Shown piece by piece: positions 37,349 to 46,398 of a stretch of 64,000 nucleotides of DNA. Under the pieces are notes generated by a model. It searched no databases, was not told the origin of the DNA, and worked only from the letters and a program-made list of their open reading frames with translations. Every line of letters begins with the position of its first letter. Within the stretch, counting starts at the first letter, position 1. Source of the stretch: Sulfitobacter sp. JL08 (GTDB lineage Bacteria; Pseudomonadota; Alphaproteobacteria; Rhodobacterales; Rhodobacteraceae); the NCBI RefSeq assembly GCF_003352045.1, contig NZ_CP025815.1, forward strand, positions 4,154,001-4,218,000, read 5' to 3'. A program made the position numbers and the translations under genes.

Positions 37349-38509
37349 TCAATAACTACCGCTCAGCAGCGCATCACGCGTCAATGTAAACCCGGACCGG
37401 ATCCACGCCGATTGAAGGGTCTCCAGTTTTTTTCCCAGTGCTTTCCCGGTGTATTCCGGCATGAGGTCTGCGGCTTTGACTGGAAAAACCTGCTGCGAAC
37501 CAACTTTTGCGGACAGAAGGGTGGATTCGTCAAATTCAGTCTCAAACAAGGCGTTTCTGAGCAAGATCGCATCTATGGCCTGCTGCTCTCCCAGCCGGTA
37601 ACCAAGCTCTGTTGCGCTGGCAGTTGACGCTGCGCTTTCGCGCAACAGCATTATCGCGCGCGCATCAGATTTGCTTAACCGCAGGTCGTCCGCGGGCGTT
37701 GCCGCACTTAGCGCCGCCAATCGCCGCAACGCATCCGGTTGCTGCCTTGCGCTGTTTTCAATGTGGATCAGCGGGGCCAGCGCCCGATCCTGTGCGCCGC
37801 TCAGAATGCGGTCCAGAATGCCCATCTGGTTCATGGTGGCAATGGCTGGCGCGGGGTCCGGCGCGCTAAGCAATTTCAGCATTTCCTTGCCAATTCGTTC
37901 TTTCGACAGCCGATCCAGCCCGTCAAGATGCCCGGCAATCGCGGCCAGCGCGTCCAGATCAAACCCGTTTTCCGGTTCAGCGTACCAGGCCGAAAACCGA
38001 AAAAAACGCAGAATGCGCAAATAATCTTCTTCAATGCGCTGCGCAGGGTCTTCGATAAATCGCACGCGGCGCGCCCTCAGATCATCCATCCCGCCCAAAG
38101 GATCGACCACCTTGCCTTGCGGCGTCGCGTATAAGGCGTTCATTGTGAAATCGCGGCGGCGCGCATCATCTTTCAGGTCTTTGGAAAACCTGACGGTGGC
38201 CTTGCGCCCGTCCGTTTCAATATCCTTGCGAAAGGTTGTGATTTCGTAGGGCCGCCCCCCGGAGAGGACCGTGATTGTGCCGTGGTCTATTCCGGTCGGG
38301 ATCGCCTTTAATCCGGCCGCCACAGCCAATTCAATTGTATCTTCGGGAATTGCGTCGGTTGCGATGTCAATGTCGCTGACGTTGACGCCCAACAGGGCAT
38401 CACGAACGCATCCGCCAACAAACAACGCCTGTGCCCCGGCATCTGTCAGCGCGCGGCAAACGGCCTGTGTTTGATCAAACGCGATCCATTCCGCCCTGAG
38501 CACTGTCAT
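37349..38509 (-). CDS. cca: CCA tRNA nucleotidyltransferase / poly(A)-type polymerase
   Basis: Adds or repairs the tRNA 3' CCA end. The 386 residues have the class II nucleotidyltransferase signature GGCVRDALLGVNVSDIDIAT (about residues 27-46), the RRDFTMNALYA block and the RNA-binding IEEDYLRILRFFRFSAWYA. Class II CCA enzymes and bacterial poly(A) polymerases are hard to separate by motif, but this length fits alphaproteobacterial CCA enzymes. ATG at 38509 overlaps the CoA pyrophosphatase stop by 4 nt (ATGA), so it is the last gene of hslO-nudix-cca. Confidence 0.9.
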   Translation of the reverse strand: MTVLRAEWIAFDQTQAVCRALTDAGAQALFVGGCVRDALLGVNVSDIDIATDAIPEDTIELAVAAGLKAIPTGIDHGTITVLSGGRPYEITTFRKDIETDGRKATVRFSKDLKDDARRRDFTMNALYATPQGKVVDPLGGMDDLRARRVRFIEDPAQRIEEDYLRILRFFRFSAWYAEPENGFDLDALAAIAGHLDGLDRLSKERIGKEMLKLLSAPDPAPAIATMNQMGILDRILSGAQDRALAPLIHIENSARQQPDALRRLAALSAATPADDLRLSKSDARAIMLLRESAASTASATELGYRLGEQQAIDAILLRNALFETEFDESTLLSAKVGSQQVFPVKAADLMPEYTGKALGKKLETLQSAWIRSGFTLTRDALLSGSY

Positions 38510-39102
38510 TTTGCCATCCGTTCTGCCAATCCACGCAATATGCGTGCCGTAGCACCCCAGATATAATAGGGCCCGTAGGGAACCACATAATAGTGGCGAC
38601 GGCGCCCCTGCCACAGGCGCGATTGTATCAGATAATTGCCCGGTTCCATCACATGTTCCAGCGGCACAAAGAACACTTCGTCAACTTCGCCCACTTCTGC
38701 AACAGGCGTAAAACAATCTCTGACAAGGCCCAAAACGGGTGTAACCTGAAAACCGGTGACTGTTTCGTGGTCGGGCAATGTACCAATGATCCTGACGGAA
38801 TCAGACGTCAGACCAATTTCTTCACGCGCCTCGCGCAGGGCCGCAGCCACGACATCCGCGTCTGCCTGATCCTGTTTGCCGCCCGCAAATGCGATCTGGC
38901 CCGGGTGATGTTTCAGCGCCGATGATCGCTTGGTCAGGACAACGTTCCATCGATCCGCCCCTTGCACCAACGCGACCAATACGCCGGCCGGCCTTAGAAC
39001 ACGCCTCTTTGGCAATTCGAAATCCTTATTCAGGTCAAAATCAGAAGAACTGGCCCCCGTTCGGGCCAGTGCATCTGTTAACTGCTGAACAAGATTATCC
39101 AT
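38506..39102 (-). CDS. CoA pyrophosphatase (Nudix, NudL type)
   Basis: A 198-residue Nudix hydrolase with the CoA-specific signature LTKRSSALKHHPGQIAFAGG preceding the Nudix box GGKQDQADADVVAAALREAR then EEIGL. The family splits CoA and related compounds to phosphopantetheine and 3',5'-ADP. ATG at 39102 overlaps the hslO stop by 8 nt, and the gene end overlaps the cca start by 4 nt. The operon is hslO, this gene, cca. Confidence 0.92.
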   Translation of the reverse strand: MDNLVQQLTDALARTGASSSDFDLNKDFELPKRRVLRPAGVLVALVQGADRWNVVLTKRSSALKHHPGQIAFAGGKQDQADADVVAAALREAREEIGLTSDSVRIIGTLPDHETVTGFQVTPVLGLVRDCFTPVAEVGEVDEVFFVPLEHVMEPGNYLIQSRLWQGRRRHYYVVPYGPYYIWGATARILRGLAERMAK

Positions 39103-40081
39103 CGTCTGGCTGATCGGCCTCAAACCCCAGCGTTGCAGGGTCCAGATCATAATGCGCACTGCAAAACTGGCAATCCGCGGTCACACGGCCATCTTCTGTT
39201 GTCATCTTTTCGATATCCTTGGCCGAGTAGATCGACAGACTTTGCCGCACGCGATCCTCGGAACAGGTACATCCGAACCGAACCGCCTGCGTATCAAACA
39301 CGCGCGGCGCTTCTTCGTGAAACAGCCGGACCAACAGATCGGTCGGCGGCAATGCCGGCCCGATCAGTTCAATGTCTTCGACTGTATCCAGCAACAGGTT
39401 GACCCGGTTCCAGTTCTCGCCCTCTTCACCATCAATGATGTCATCAGCTGTCAAAACCTCGCCAGTGCCTTCACCGCGCGCGACAAAAGGCGAAGCTTTT
39501 GGCATGTGCTGCAACATGATCCCGCCGGCGCGCCAGTGCTCTGGCACGTCTATTTCGGTCGATTTCCCGAAACTCAGCGAAAACCGTGTCGGAATTTGTT
39601 CGGACTGCGCGAAATAGCTTTGCGCACACTCTGTCAAAGACTGCCCCGTCAAAGGCGTAATGCCCTGATAGGGTGTCATATCGTTGCCCTGATCGATCAT
39701 GATCGCGAAATAACCTTCGCCGACCTGATCAAACGGGGCTGAATCGGTCAGACGGTCTGCATCATAGCTGGCATATGCACGGATGCGAGCAGGCGCGCCC
39801 TCTTCCGTCGGACCATAGTAATCGGTGGCAATCATGCGCACTGGTCCGTTGGATTGCACCTGCAACTGCAACTTCCAGCGCAATTTGATCGTTTGTCCGA
39901 TCAGCGAAGTCAAAAGCGCCATTTCCGCGACCAGCGCCTCTACCTTTTCGGGATAGTCGTGCTGTTTCAGGATACCGCCCAAGACGCCATCCAGACGGGC
40001 CACGCGGCCGCGGATATCAGAATTATCAAGTTGAAATGGCAGAACAGTGTCGTCCCACACGAGTTTTGATCCGAGTGTCAT
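39095..40081 (-). CDS. hslO: Redox-activated chaperone Hsp33
   Basis: Chaperone activated by disulfide formation and zinc release under oxidative and heat stress. The 328 residues end with the zinc site CTC near residue 268 and CQFC near residue 298 (spacing within the CxC...CxxC rule), then HYDLDPATLGFEADQPDDG. AAGGAAACCCC precedes the ATG. Upstream on the minus strand is a CCTATATA element that could be a heat-shock -10, but no matching -35 was seen. First gene of an operon with the CoA pyrophosphatase and cca. Confidence 0.95.
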   Translation of the reverse strand: MTLGSKLVWDDTVLPFQLDNSDIRGRVARLDGVLGGILKQHDYPEKVEALVAEMALLTSLIGQTIKLRWKLQLQVQSNGPVRMIATDYYGPTEEGAPARIRAYASYDADRLTDSAPFDQVGEGYFAIMIDQGNDMTPYQGITPLTGQSLTECAQSYFAQSEQIPTRFSLSFGKSTEIDVPEHWRAGGIMLQHMPKASPFVARGEGTGEVLTADDIIDGEEGENWNRVNLLLDTVEDIELIGPALPPTDLLVRLFHEEAPRVFDTQAVRFGCTCSEDRVRQSLSIYSAKDIEKMTTEDGRVTADCQFCSAHYDLDPATLGFEADQPDDG

Positions 40082-40159
40082 GGGGTTTCCTTAAACGCCA
40101 GAGGTTGGCATACCGCGTCTATATAGGCGCGGCAAGTCAGGTAAAAAGGGGCATCTGCA

Positions 40160-40600
40160 GTGACAATACGAAGGTTCGGGGATACGCCGGTTGCCGGGCA
40201 AACTTATACGCGCCGCGCAGGTGCCTATGCAATTCTGCCTCTCGGACACTCAATTTTGCTGACTTGCCAGATGTCACCCGCCCCTGATATCCAGCTTCCC
40301 GGCGGTGGAATTGATGCCGGCGAATCCCCCATAGCTGCCCTTCACCGCGAGGTTTTCGAAGAAACCGGCTGGACCATCGCAGCACCGCGACGTGTCGGTG
40401 CATTCCGCCGTTTTGTGTTCATGCCGGAATACGATTTATGGGCCGAAAAGCTGTGCATGATCTACACGGCGCGCCCTGTGCGACGTGTCGGGCCTCCTGC
40501 GGAAAAAGACCATCATCCCCTGTGGCTTCCGCCCGCTGACGCGGCAGAGGTTCTGGGCAATGATGGCGACAGGCATTTTGTAAAACGGTTTTTCACTTAG
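40160..40600 (+). CDS. Nudix hydrolase, unassigned specificity
   Basis: A 146-residue Nudix protein with the box GGGIDAGESPIAALHREVFE followed by ETGW at about residues 49-72. It starts with GTG at 40160, AGGGG lying 9 nt upstream. The protein around the box (WAEKLCMIYTARP, HHPLWLPPADAAEVL) resembles small MutT-like hydrolases of alphaproteobacteria, but the substrate cannot be told. It is divergent from hslO and its 3' end overlaps the response-regulator phosphatase by 8 nt tail to tail. Confidence 0.85.
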   Translation: MTIRRFGDTPVAGQTYTRRAGAYAILPLGHSILLTCQMSPAPDIQLPGGGIDAGESPIAALHREVFEETGWTIAAPRRVGAFRRFVFMPEYDLWAEKLCMIYTARPVRRVGPPAEKDHHPLWLPPADAAEVLGNDGDRHFVKRFFT

Positions 40601-41867
40601 CTGTCGTGCCGAATTCAAAAAGTATTGCGGAAACATCATCGGGAAAGGCACGGCCCCCGGCATAGTCCGTCAGGGTCCAGACCAGCGCTTCCAGCAGGGC
40701 GGGGCCTTTTGTAGATGCGAGGTTCTGTATCATTTTCTCCAACCCCGCTTCGCCCAAATGGGTGCCTGCCGGGTTCGGACATTCCGTAACCCCGTCCGAC
40801 AGAATCAAAAGGCGATCCCCCTGTTTCAGATGCAGGGAATACTGCGAAAACTCTGCTTCCGGCAGCAATCCTACCGGAAACCCGCCCGGTCCGGTCTGTT
40901 CGATTTTGCCGCTGGCCCGCTGAACGATCGGGTGGGGATGCCCCGCCTGCCCGACTTCCACGACCCCACTGGTCAGATCGATATGCGCAAGCAGCAGCGT
41001 AAAGTAATGCTCTGTGTCCATTTCATTCAGGACCAGACTGTTAAGGTTCTGCATTACCTCTGCTGTGGGTCGCGCGACTATTTTTCCGCCTGCACCAACG
41101 CCAAGCGCAATGTTCTGTTCGGGCAATGCAGACGAAAGATATCCGGCAAGCCGCGCCGTCATCAAAGCAGAACTTATCCCGTGGCCTGAAACGTCTATCG
41201 CAAACAGTCCCAAATGGCTTTCGCCAGCCGGATAGAACCCGACAAGATCACCGCCCACATGCCCGCACGAGCGCAGCAACAAGGATAATTCAGCGGCTTC
41301 AAACGTCTTATATCTGTCTCTAACAAGGGATTGTTGCAGTTTCTTGGCTTCCACCAGATCGCGATCAAGAGAGTCATAGAGCGTTTGCAATTCGCTGAGC
41401 GTATCGGAAATCAGCCGGTTTTTTCCCTTAAGCTCCCGCTCCATCCGCAGAATACGATCTCCCGCGGCAATACGGGCCCTTAACTCGTGCGAATTGACGG
41501 GCTTGGTCAAGAAATCATCGGCACCAGCGTCCAACCCGCGCGCCACTTCGTTCTTTTCACTTTTTGACGTCAGCAGAATGAAATACCCGTACCGGTCCGT
41601 GGGCAAACTGCGGAAAGCCCTGCAAAACTCCAGCCCGTCCATACCCGGCATCATCCAGTCGCTGATAACCAGATCGGGAACGTAGCTTTTGCACAGGTTC
41701 AATGCGTCATGGCCGGATTCTGCCTCGGCCACGTCAAACCCCCATTTTTTCAGCGCGCCGGACACGATTTTGCGTTGCAGCCTGCTGTCATCAACCACAA
41801 GAACGCGCTGAACAGCACTGCCTGCCGGGTCTGCGCCCTGTATTTCTGTCGAATAAGAAGCCAGCAT
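40593..41867 (-). CDS. Response regulator fused to a SpoIIE-type protein phosphatase
   Basis: A 424-residue cytosolic signalling protein. Residues 20-140 form a receiver domain: acidic pair in VVDDSRL, phosphoacceptor Asp70 in VISDWMMPGMDGLEF, Lys122 in DDFLTKPV. A short helical linker (ELKGKNRLISDTLSELQTLY) leads to a PP2C-like SpoIIE domain with VGGDLVGFYPA, LFAIDVSGHGISSALMTARL and the metal site LILSDGVTECPNPAG. Phosphorylation of the receiver likely controls dephosphorylation of an anti-sigma antagonist in a partner switch, a known theme for this architecture. ATG at 41867 follows GCAGGAACA. No anti-sigma factor gene is adjacent; an HPt gene lies in the divergent direction. Confidence 0.92.
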   Translation of the reverse strand: MLASYSTEIQGADPAGSAVQRVLVVDDSRLQRKIVSGALKKWGFDVAEAESGHDALNLCKSYVPDLVISDWMMPGMDGLEFCRAFRSLPTDRYGYFILLTSKSEKNEVARGLDAGADDFLTKPVNSHELRARIAAGDRILRMERELKGKNRLISDTLSELQTLYDSLDRDLVEAKKLQQSLVRDRYKTFEAAELSLLLRSCGHVGGDLVGFYPAGESHLGLFAIDVSGHGISSALMTARLAGYLSSALPEQNIALGVGAGGKIVARPTAEVMQNLNSLVLNEMDTEHYFTLLLAHIDLTSGVVEVGQAGHPHPIVQRASGKIEQTGPGGFPVGLLPEAEFSQYSLHLKQGDRLLILSDGVTECPNPAGTHLGEAGLEKMIQNLASTKGPALLEALVWTLTDYAGGRAFPDDVSAILFEFGTTAK

Positions 41868-42031
41868 TGTTCCTGCACCAAAGACCACGTTTCAAGGAAT
41901 CCAAGGCCGGACTAAACCGCGCTGTTTAACAATTGCTAAACCCTAAAATTCGACCCGGTTTTGCCGGTATTAGTCATGTTCGGTTAAAGGCTTGGCTGCC
42001 ATTCTTTTGTCAAAGATGGAAAAGGTGTCAC

Positions 42032-42364
42032 ATGATTGACTGGACCCGCCTCAAGGATCTTCGCGACGAGGTTGGCGCAGAAGAGTTTGAGGATATCGTT
42101 GCCCTTTTTCTGGACGAGGTAGACGATGCGGTCGAAAAGCTGCGGTCTGCCCCCGACACCGCCACGCTGGAAGATGATCTTCATTTTCTCAAAGGCAGCG
42201 CGCTTACTCTTGGGTTTCGCGATCTGTCAGACTTATGCCAGACAGGCGAAACCGAAGCCTCGCAAGGGCGCGCGGACACTGTCGATGTCGCTGCAATCCT
42301 GAACAGCTATCAGAATTCCAAACATGTCTTTCTATCGGATCGGGCCGCGCATATGACGTATTAG
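42032..42364 (+). CDS. HPt-domain phosphotransfer protein
   Basis: A 110-residue four-helix HPt protein. The phosphorylated His is His51 in DDLHFLKGSALTLGF, matching HxxKGS, and the flanking helices are amphipathic and acidic. ATG at 42032 follows GGAAAAGGTGTCAC; the frame continues open upstream without a ribosome-binding site. No histidine kinase is nearby. It is divergent from the response-regulator phosphatase, with 164 nt between the starts, which makes that receiver a plausible partner by context. Its 3' end overlaps the ilvA gene end by 4 nt on the opposite strand. Confidence 0.9.
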   Translation: MIDWTRLKDLRDEVGAEEFEDIVALFLDEVDDAVEKLRSAPDTATLEDDLHFLKGSALTLGFRDLSDLCQTGETEASQGRADTVDVAAILNSYQNSKHVFLSDRAAHMTY

Positions 42365-43587
42365 ATCACGAACTGCGCCAGAGTTTCGTCATTCGTGATG
42401 TCAGTATAGGTAAATCCGGCGGCATCCAGTTTTGCGCAGAATGCTTTAAAGTTCGCAGCATCGCTTGTTTCGATCCCGATCAGAACCGACCCGAAATTTC
42501 GCGCGGATTTTTTCAGATACTCGAACCGCGCAATATCATCGTCCGGACCAAGCAGGTTCAGAAATTCCTTGAGAGCGCCCGGCCTTTGCGGCAGCCGCAG
42601 AATAAAGTATTTCTTGACGCCAGAGTAACGCAAGGCGCGCTCTTTCACCTCTGGCAGGCGTTCGAAATCGAAATTCCCACCTGATGTGACACAGACAACG
42701 GTCTTGCCCCTGATCTGGTCCGCAACATCCACCAACGCTTCGACAGACAGCGCGCCGGCGGGTTCCAGCACGATGCCTTCGACATTCAGCATTTCAATAA
42801 TCGTCGCGCAAATACGATCTTCCGAAATGGTAATCGCGCGGGATGCGGCGATGGAGTTGAGCCGCGCAAAAGTGCGCTGGCCAATCTTGGCCACTGCCGC
42901 ACCATCCACAAAGCTGTTGATGGGCGAAACATCCACCGGCTGCCCTGCTTCCAGCGCACGTTTCAAACTGGGGGCGCCTGACGGTTCGACAAAGGTGTAA
43001 CTGATGCTGTCACCAAAGTAGCTGTATGTGCCCGCTGACAAACCACCACCACCGACAGGCAGGATGATATGGTCCGGGGCCTTCCCCAGCTCTTCCTCGA
43101 TTTCGACGGCGACCGATGCCTGGCCTTCGATGACGTCTTCATCGTCGAACGGCGACAAGAAATGCGCGCCCTGTTCCGCACAAAACGCCTGCGCCGAAGC
43201 AAGCGTATCGTCAAAATAGTCACCCACCAGCCGGATTTTGACGTTGTCACCGCCGAACATCCGCGTTTTTTGGATTTTTTGCTGGGGTGTCGTGACCGGC
43301 ATGAAAATCACCCCCTGCACGTCGAAATGACGGCACATATAGGCAACCCCCTGCGCATGATTGCCGGCGCTGGCGCAGACAAATTGCGCCTGCCCCGCAA
43401 GCTTGCGCATGGCATTGAATGCGCCGCGCAGCTTGTACGACCGCACCGGGCTCAGATCTTCGCGTTTCAGAAAGACATCTGCTTCAAACCGGTCAGACAG
43501 ATGCACGTTGCGCTGCAACGGCGTTGCCGGAAAGACATCTCTCATGGCTTGCGTTGCAGCGCGGGCCGCTGCCTGAAATTGGGTCAT
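42361..43587 (-). CDS. ilvA: Threonine ammonia-lyase
   Basis: PLP enzyme that turns threonine into 2-oxobutanoate, the first step to isoleucine. The 408 residues show the PLP-Lys motif SPVRSYKLRGAFNAM (Lys about residue 48), the substrate loop SAGNHAQGV and the PLP phosphate-binding GGGGLSAG. The C-terminal domain (LRLPQRPGALKEFLNLLG) is of ACT-like regulatory type, one copy rather than the two of E. coli IlvA. ATG at 43587 lies 4 nt after the membrane-protein stop. It is convergent with the HPt gene. Confidence 0.93.
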   Translation of the reverse strand: MTQFQAAARAATQAMRDVFPATPLQRNVHLSDRFEADVFLKREDLSPVRSYKLRGAFNAMRKLAGQAQFVCASAGNHAQGVAYMCRHFDVQGVIFMPVTTPQQKIQKTRMFGGDNVKIRLVGDYFDDTLASAQAFCAEQGAHFLSPFDDEDVIEGQASVAVEIEEELGKAPDHIILPVGGGGLSAGTYSYFGDSISYTFVEPSGAPSLKRALEAGQPVDVSPINSFVDGAAVAKIGQRTFARLNSIAASRAITISEDRICATIIEMLNVEGIVLEPAGALSVEALVDVADQIRGKTVVCVTSGGNFDFERLPEVKERALRYSGVKKYFILRLPQRPGALKEFLNLLGPDDDIARFEYLKKSARNFGSVLIGIETSDAANFKAFCAKLDAAGFTYTDITNDETLAQFVI

Positions 43588-43591
43588 TCTC

Positions 43592-44320
43592 TTAGGACAG
43601 TTCGCGTTTTTCGATGAAGTAGCCATAGAACGTTGTGAACAGGCTGATACCGAACATCGTGATGAACCATTGTGCCGCCACCATATATATGATCCCCAGC
43701 ATCAAGCTGATCGACGCCAGAATGGCACCGGGCAGAACCAGAAGAATCAAACCGCCGATCATGCACAATATGATCACGAATATGGTTCCGGTGGTTCCTT
43801 CGGTCGCCTTCCAGGCAGCAGACATGGTTAGCGGTTCGCCCACGGCGGCAGACGGCAGTATCGCGCACAGACGATAGAACAGAAACACCGCGAAAATTGA
43901 TCCGACCGACAGGATCGCCGCCGCCAACGGCCCCTGAAGCCCGATTGCAATCGGAAGAGATGCCACAATAATTACGGCAACCATCGCCAGACCGATCAGG
44001 ATCGAACGCCCGAAATAGGCGGCCATGCGCCCTCCGTTCCAGTTTGGCAGAAACCCGTCCGGTTCTTCTTCCAGCAGGATGTACCGGTGCCAGGCCACCG
44101 CGATCCAAAGGCTGGTCATGACCGAAACGATTGTACCGATAAACTGAATGCCCGCGCCCTCTGTGTTGGGCACGCCGTCTTCCATCGTTCCAAACCCGGA
44201 AACCTGCGCCCAAACCTGAAACGCTGCCGAGATGATGTACAAAAGCGCGGATATTCGGAGCGCGACGCCTAAATTCGCCCAAACCAGACGCACGGAATGC
44301 GTGAATATTTGCCAGCCCAT
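43592..44320 (-). CDS. Multi-pass membrane protein of unknown function
   Basis: A 242-residue, strongly hydrophobic protein with about six helices, including ISALLYIISAAFQVWAQ, LIGLAMVAVIIVASLPIAIG, AAILSVGSIFAVFLFYRL, IFVIILCMIGGLILLVLPG and SLMLGIIYMVAAQWFITMF. WHRYILLEEEPDGFLP is a distinct soluble loop. I recognise only a general bacterial inner-membrane type. ATG at 44320 follows TTGGAAACAAA; a GTG at 44347 is possible but has no ribosome-binding site. ilvA starts 4 nt after its stop, so the two are probably translated together, but a functional link to isoleucine synthesis is not evident. Confidence 0.75.
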   Translation of the reverse strand: MGWQIFTHSVRLVWANLGVALRISALLYIISAAFQVWAQVSGFGTMEDGVPNTEGAGIQFIGTIVSVMTSLWIAVAWHRYILLEEEPDGFLPNWNGGRMAAYFGRSILIGLAMVAVIIVASLPIAIGLQGPLAAAILSVGSIFAVFLFYRLCAILPSAAVGEPLTMSAAWKATEGTTGTIFVIILCMIGGLILLVLPGAILASISLMLGIIYMVAAQWFITMFGISLFTTFYGYFIEKRELS

Positions 44321-44457
44321 TTTGTTTCCAATCTTTGCTTTGAACACCTGTTTAAGCAGTAGACAGCCAACAATGCGGCGTCAACGCGCGTTGCCAATCT
44401 TGCCCCGACTATGAAAACCCGATATCGCCCGATCAATCCCGTGTGAAGGAACCAAAA

Positions 44458-45675
44458 ATGCAAGCCCCAAAGAAAGTTGTTCTCGCCTATTCCGGCGGCC
44501 TTGATACATCAATCATCCTGAAGTGGTTACAGACCGAATACGGCTGTGAGGTGATCACGTTTACCGCAGACCTTGGGCAAGGCGAAGAACTGGAACCGGC
44601 GCGCAAGAAAGCCGAGATGATGGGCGCCTCTTCGATCCATATCGAAGATCTGCGCGAGGAATTCGTTCGTGACTTTGTATTCCCGATGTTTCGCGCAAAT
44701 GCCCTTTATGAGGGTCTGTATTTGTTGGGAACGTCCATCGCGCGCCCGCTGATTTCCAAGCGTCTTGTTGAAATTGCAGCCGCCGAAGGCGCGGATGCGG
44801 TTGCGCACGGGGCCACAGGAAAAGGCAACGATCAGGTGCGGTTCGAACTGGCCGCCTATGCGCTGAACCCCGATATCAAGGTCATCGCGCCCTGGCGTGA
44901 ATGGGATCTGACCAGCCGCACACGGTTGATTGATTTTGCGGAAAAAAACCAGATACCGATTGCCAAGGACAAACGCGGCGAAGCACCGTTCTCCGTCGAC
45001 GCAAATCTTTTGCACACCTCGTCCGAAGGCAAGGTTCTGGAAGATCCGGCGGATGAGGCCCCCGATTACGTGTACCAGCGCACGGTCAACCCCGAAGACG
45101 CGCCCGACACACCCGAATATATCGAAATCGGGTTTTTGCGCGGTGATGCAGTATCGATCAATGGCACAGCCATGTCGCCGGCGGAAATTCTGACCACGTT
45201 GAACGAAATTGGCGGCAAACACGGCTGTGGCCGGCTTGATCTTGTCGAAGGTCGCTTTGTCGGTATGAAATCCCGCGGCATCTATGAAACACCAGGCGGA
45301 ACATTACTGCTTGAGGCGCATCGCGGAATTGAATCCATCACGCTTGATCGTGGGCAGGCGCATCTCAAGGACGAGCTGATGCCGAAATACGCCGAGCTGA
45401 TCTATAATGGCTTCTGGTTCAGCCCCGAACGCGAAATGCTGCAAGCCCTGATCGACAAATCACAAGAACATGTAACGGGAACCGTGCGCCTCAAGCTTTA
45501 CAAAGGGCTGGCGCGCACTGTCGGGCGCTGGTCTGATTATTCGCTATATTCCGAAGCACATGTGACATTCGAAGATGATGCAGGCGCTTATGATCAAAAG
45601 GATGCCGCAGGCTTTATCCAGCTCAACGCACTTCGGTTAAAGCTGATCGCGGCGCGCGATCGCCGACTGAAGTAA
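44458..45675 (+). CDS. argG: Argininosuccinate synthase
   Basis: Condenses citrulline and aspartate with ATP. The 405 residues open with the N-type ATP pyrophosphatase loop [15 protein letters not shown] and contain the citrulline/aspartate-binding [11 protein letters not shown] at about residue 120 and the conserved [21 protein letters not shown] at 44458 follows AAGGAACCAAAA; a GTG five codons upstream is not needed. It stands as a single gene between the membrane protein and a convergent sulfotransferase. argJ of the same pathway is at 14.7 kb. Confidence 0.97.
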   Translation: MQAPKKVVLAYSGGLDTSIILKWLQTEYGCEVITFTADLGQGEELEPARKKAEMMGASSIHIEDLREEFVRDFVFPMFRANALYEGLYLLGTSIARPLISKRLVEIAAAEGADAVAHGATGKGNDQVRFELAAYALNPDIKVIAPWREWDLTSRTRLIDFAEKNQIPIAKDKRGEAPFSVDANLLHTSSEGKVLEDPADEAPDYVYQRTVNPEDAPDTPEYIEIGFLRGDAVSINGTAMSPAEILTTLNEIGGKHGCGRLDLVEGRFVGMKSRGIYETPGGTLLLEAHRGIESITLDRGQAHLKDELMPKYAELIYNGFWFSPEREMLQALIDKSQEHVTGTVRLKLYKGLARTVGRWSDYSLYSEAHVTFEDDAGAYDQKDAAGFIQLNALRLKLIAARDRRLK

Positions 45676-45681
45676 CGCTGT

Positions 45682-46398
45682 TCAGGCCAATTTGAGCTTG
45701 GCAAGTTTTTGATAACTCGGCAGCGCAAGTTCTGCCAGCGCGGCGTATTCAGGCTCTAACAGGGGGATTCCGTCTTCTGCCCTGGCAAACCCGGTGCTGT
45801 TGTGCACCGCCTCGTACCAGTGTTTTGACCAGACGCCATCCTGCACATGGCCCCCAACGGGCCAGTGCAACATGCTGGCATCCCAGTTCAGGCCCAAAGC
45901 GGCACACAATAGTTTCAACATATGCTCGGGATCGGCGCGGATATCGGCAGAATCAATTACAATTGACGTCTGGCCCAGCGCCCTGACCTCTTCCAACAGG
46001 TCCGCCTGCTGCAGAAACCCAAGATCGTCCAGCGAAGGCCCTTCGCGTTTCTTGGCATAGCTTGCAACCACATAGGCAGGATGGCGGATCAGAAACACAT
46101 TTCTGACCTTGGAAATCCAGTCGCGCGGCATCCCTTCGACCATATGATGGGTCATATGTTTTTGATAGAAATGCAGCTTGTTCTCGGGGATCGGGCCAAT
46201 CAAGGACTGTGCCACTTTCTTGGGATCTGTCGGATGCCCGGCTAAAATTTCGGCACGCATCGGATGATCCGCCCCGGTGCGCGCCAGAAACGGGGCATAG
46301 AACGGTTCATCCACGATGTGAAAATCCGCGCGTGCACCAAAACTGTACATCATCGCCGTCGAAAGGTTGCGCGGCCCCGACCACATGGCAATCCGCAT
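45682..46398 (-). CDS. Sulfotransferase-like P-loop protein
   Basis: A 238-residue protein with the PAPS-binding-type N-terminal loop MWSGPRNLSTAMM and the helix-turn IRHPAYVVASYAKKREG, matching the 3'-phosphate binding segment of sulfotransferases. It most likely belongs to the sulfotransferase-like partner family of class IV aminotransferases; the natural acceptor is unknown. The start at 46398 (MRIAMWSGP) overlaps the aminotransferase stop in a TAATG junction; an ATG at 46407 is in frame and adds MRI. It is convergent with argG 6 nt away. PAP release could link it to CysQ (1.7 kb) by metabolism. Confidence 0.78.
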   Translation of the reverse strand: MRIAMWSGPRNLSTAMMYSFGARADFHIVDEPFYAPFLARTGADHPMRAEILAGHPTDPKKVAQSLIGPIPENKLHFYQKHMTHHMVEGMPRDWISKVRNVFLIRHPAYVVASYAKKREGPSLDDLGFLQQADLLEEVRALGQTSIVIDSADIRADPEHMLKLLCAALGLNWDASMLHWPVGGHVQDGVWSKHWYEAVHNSTGFARAEDGIPLLEPEYAALAELALPSYQKLAKLKLA

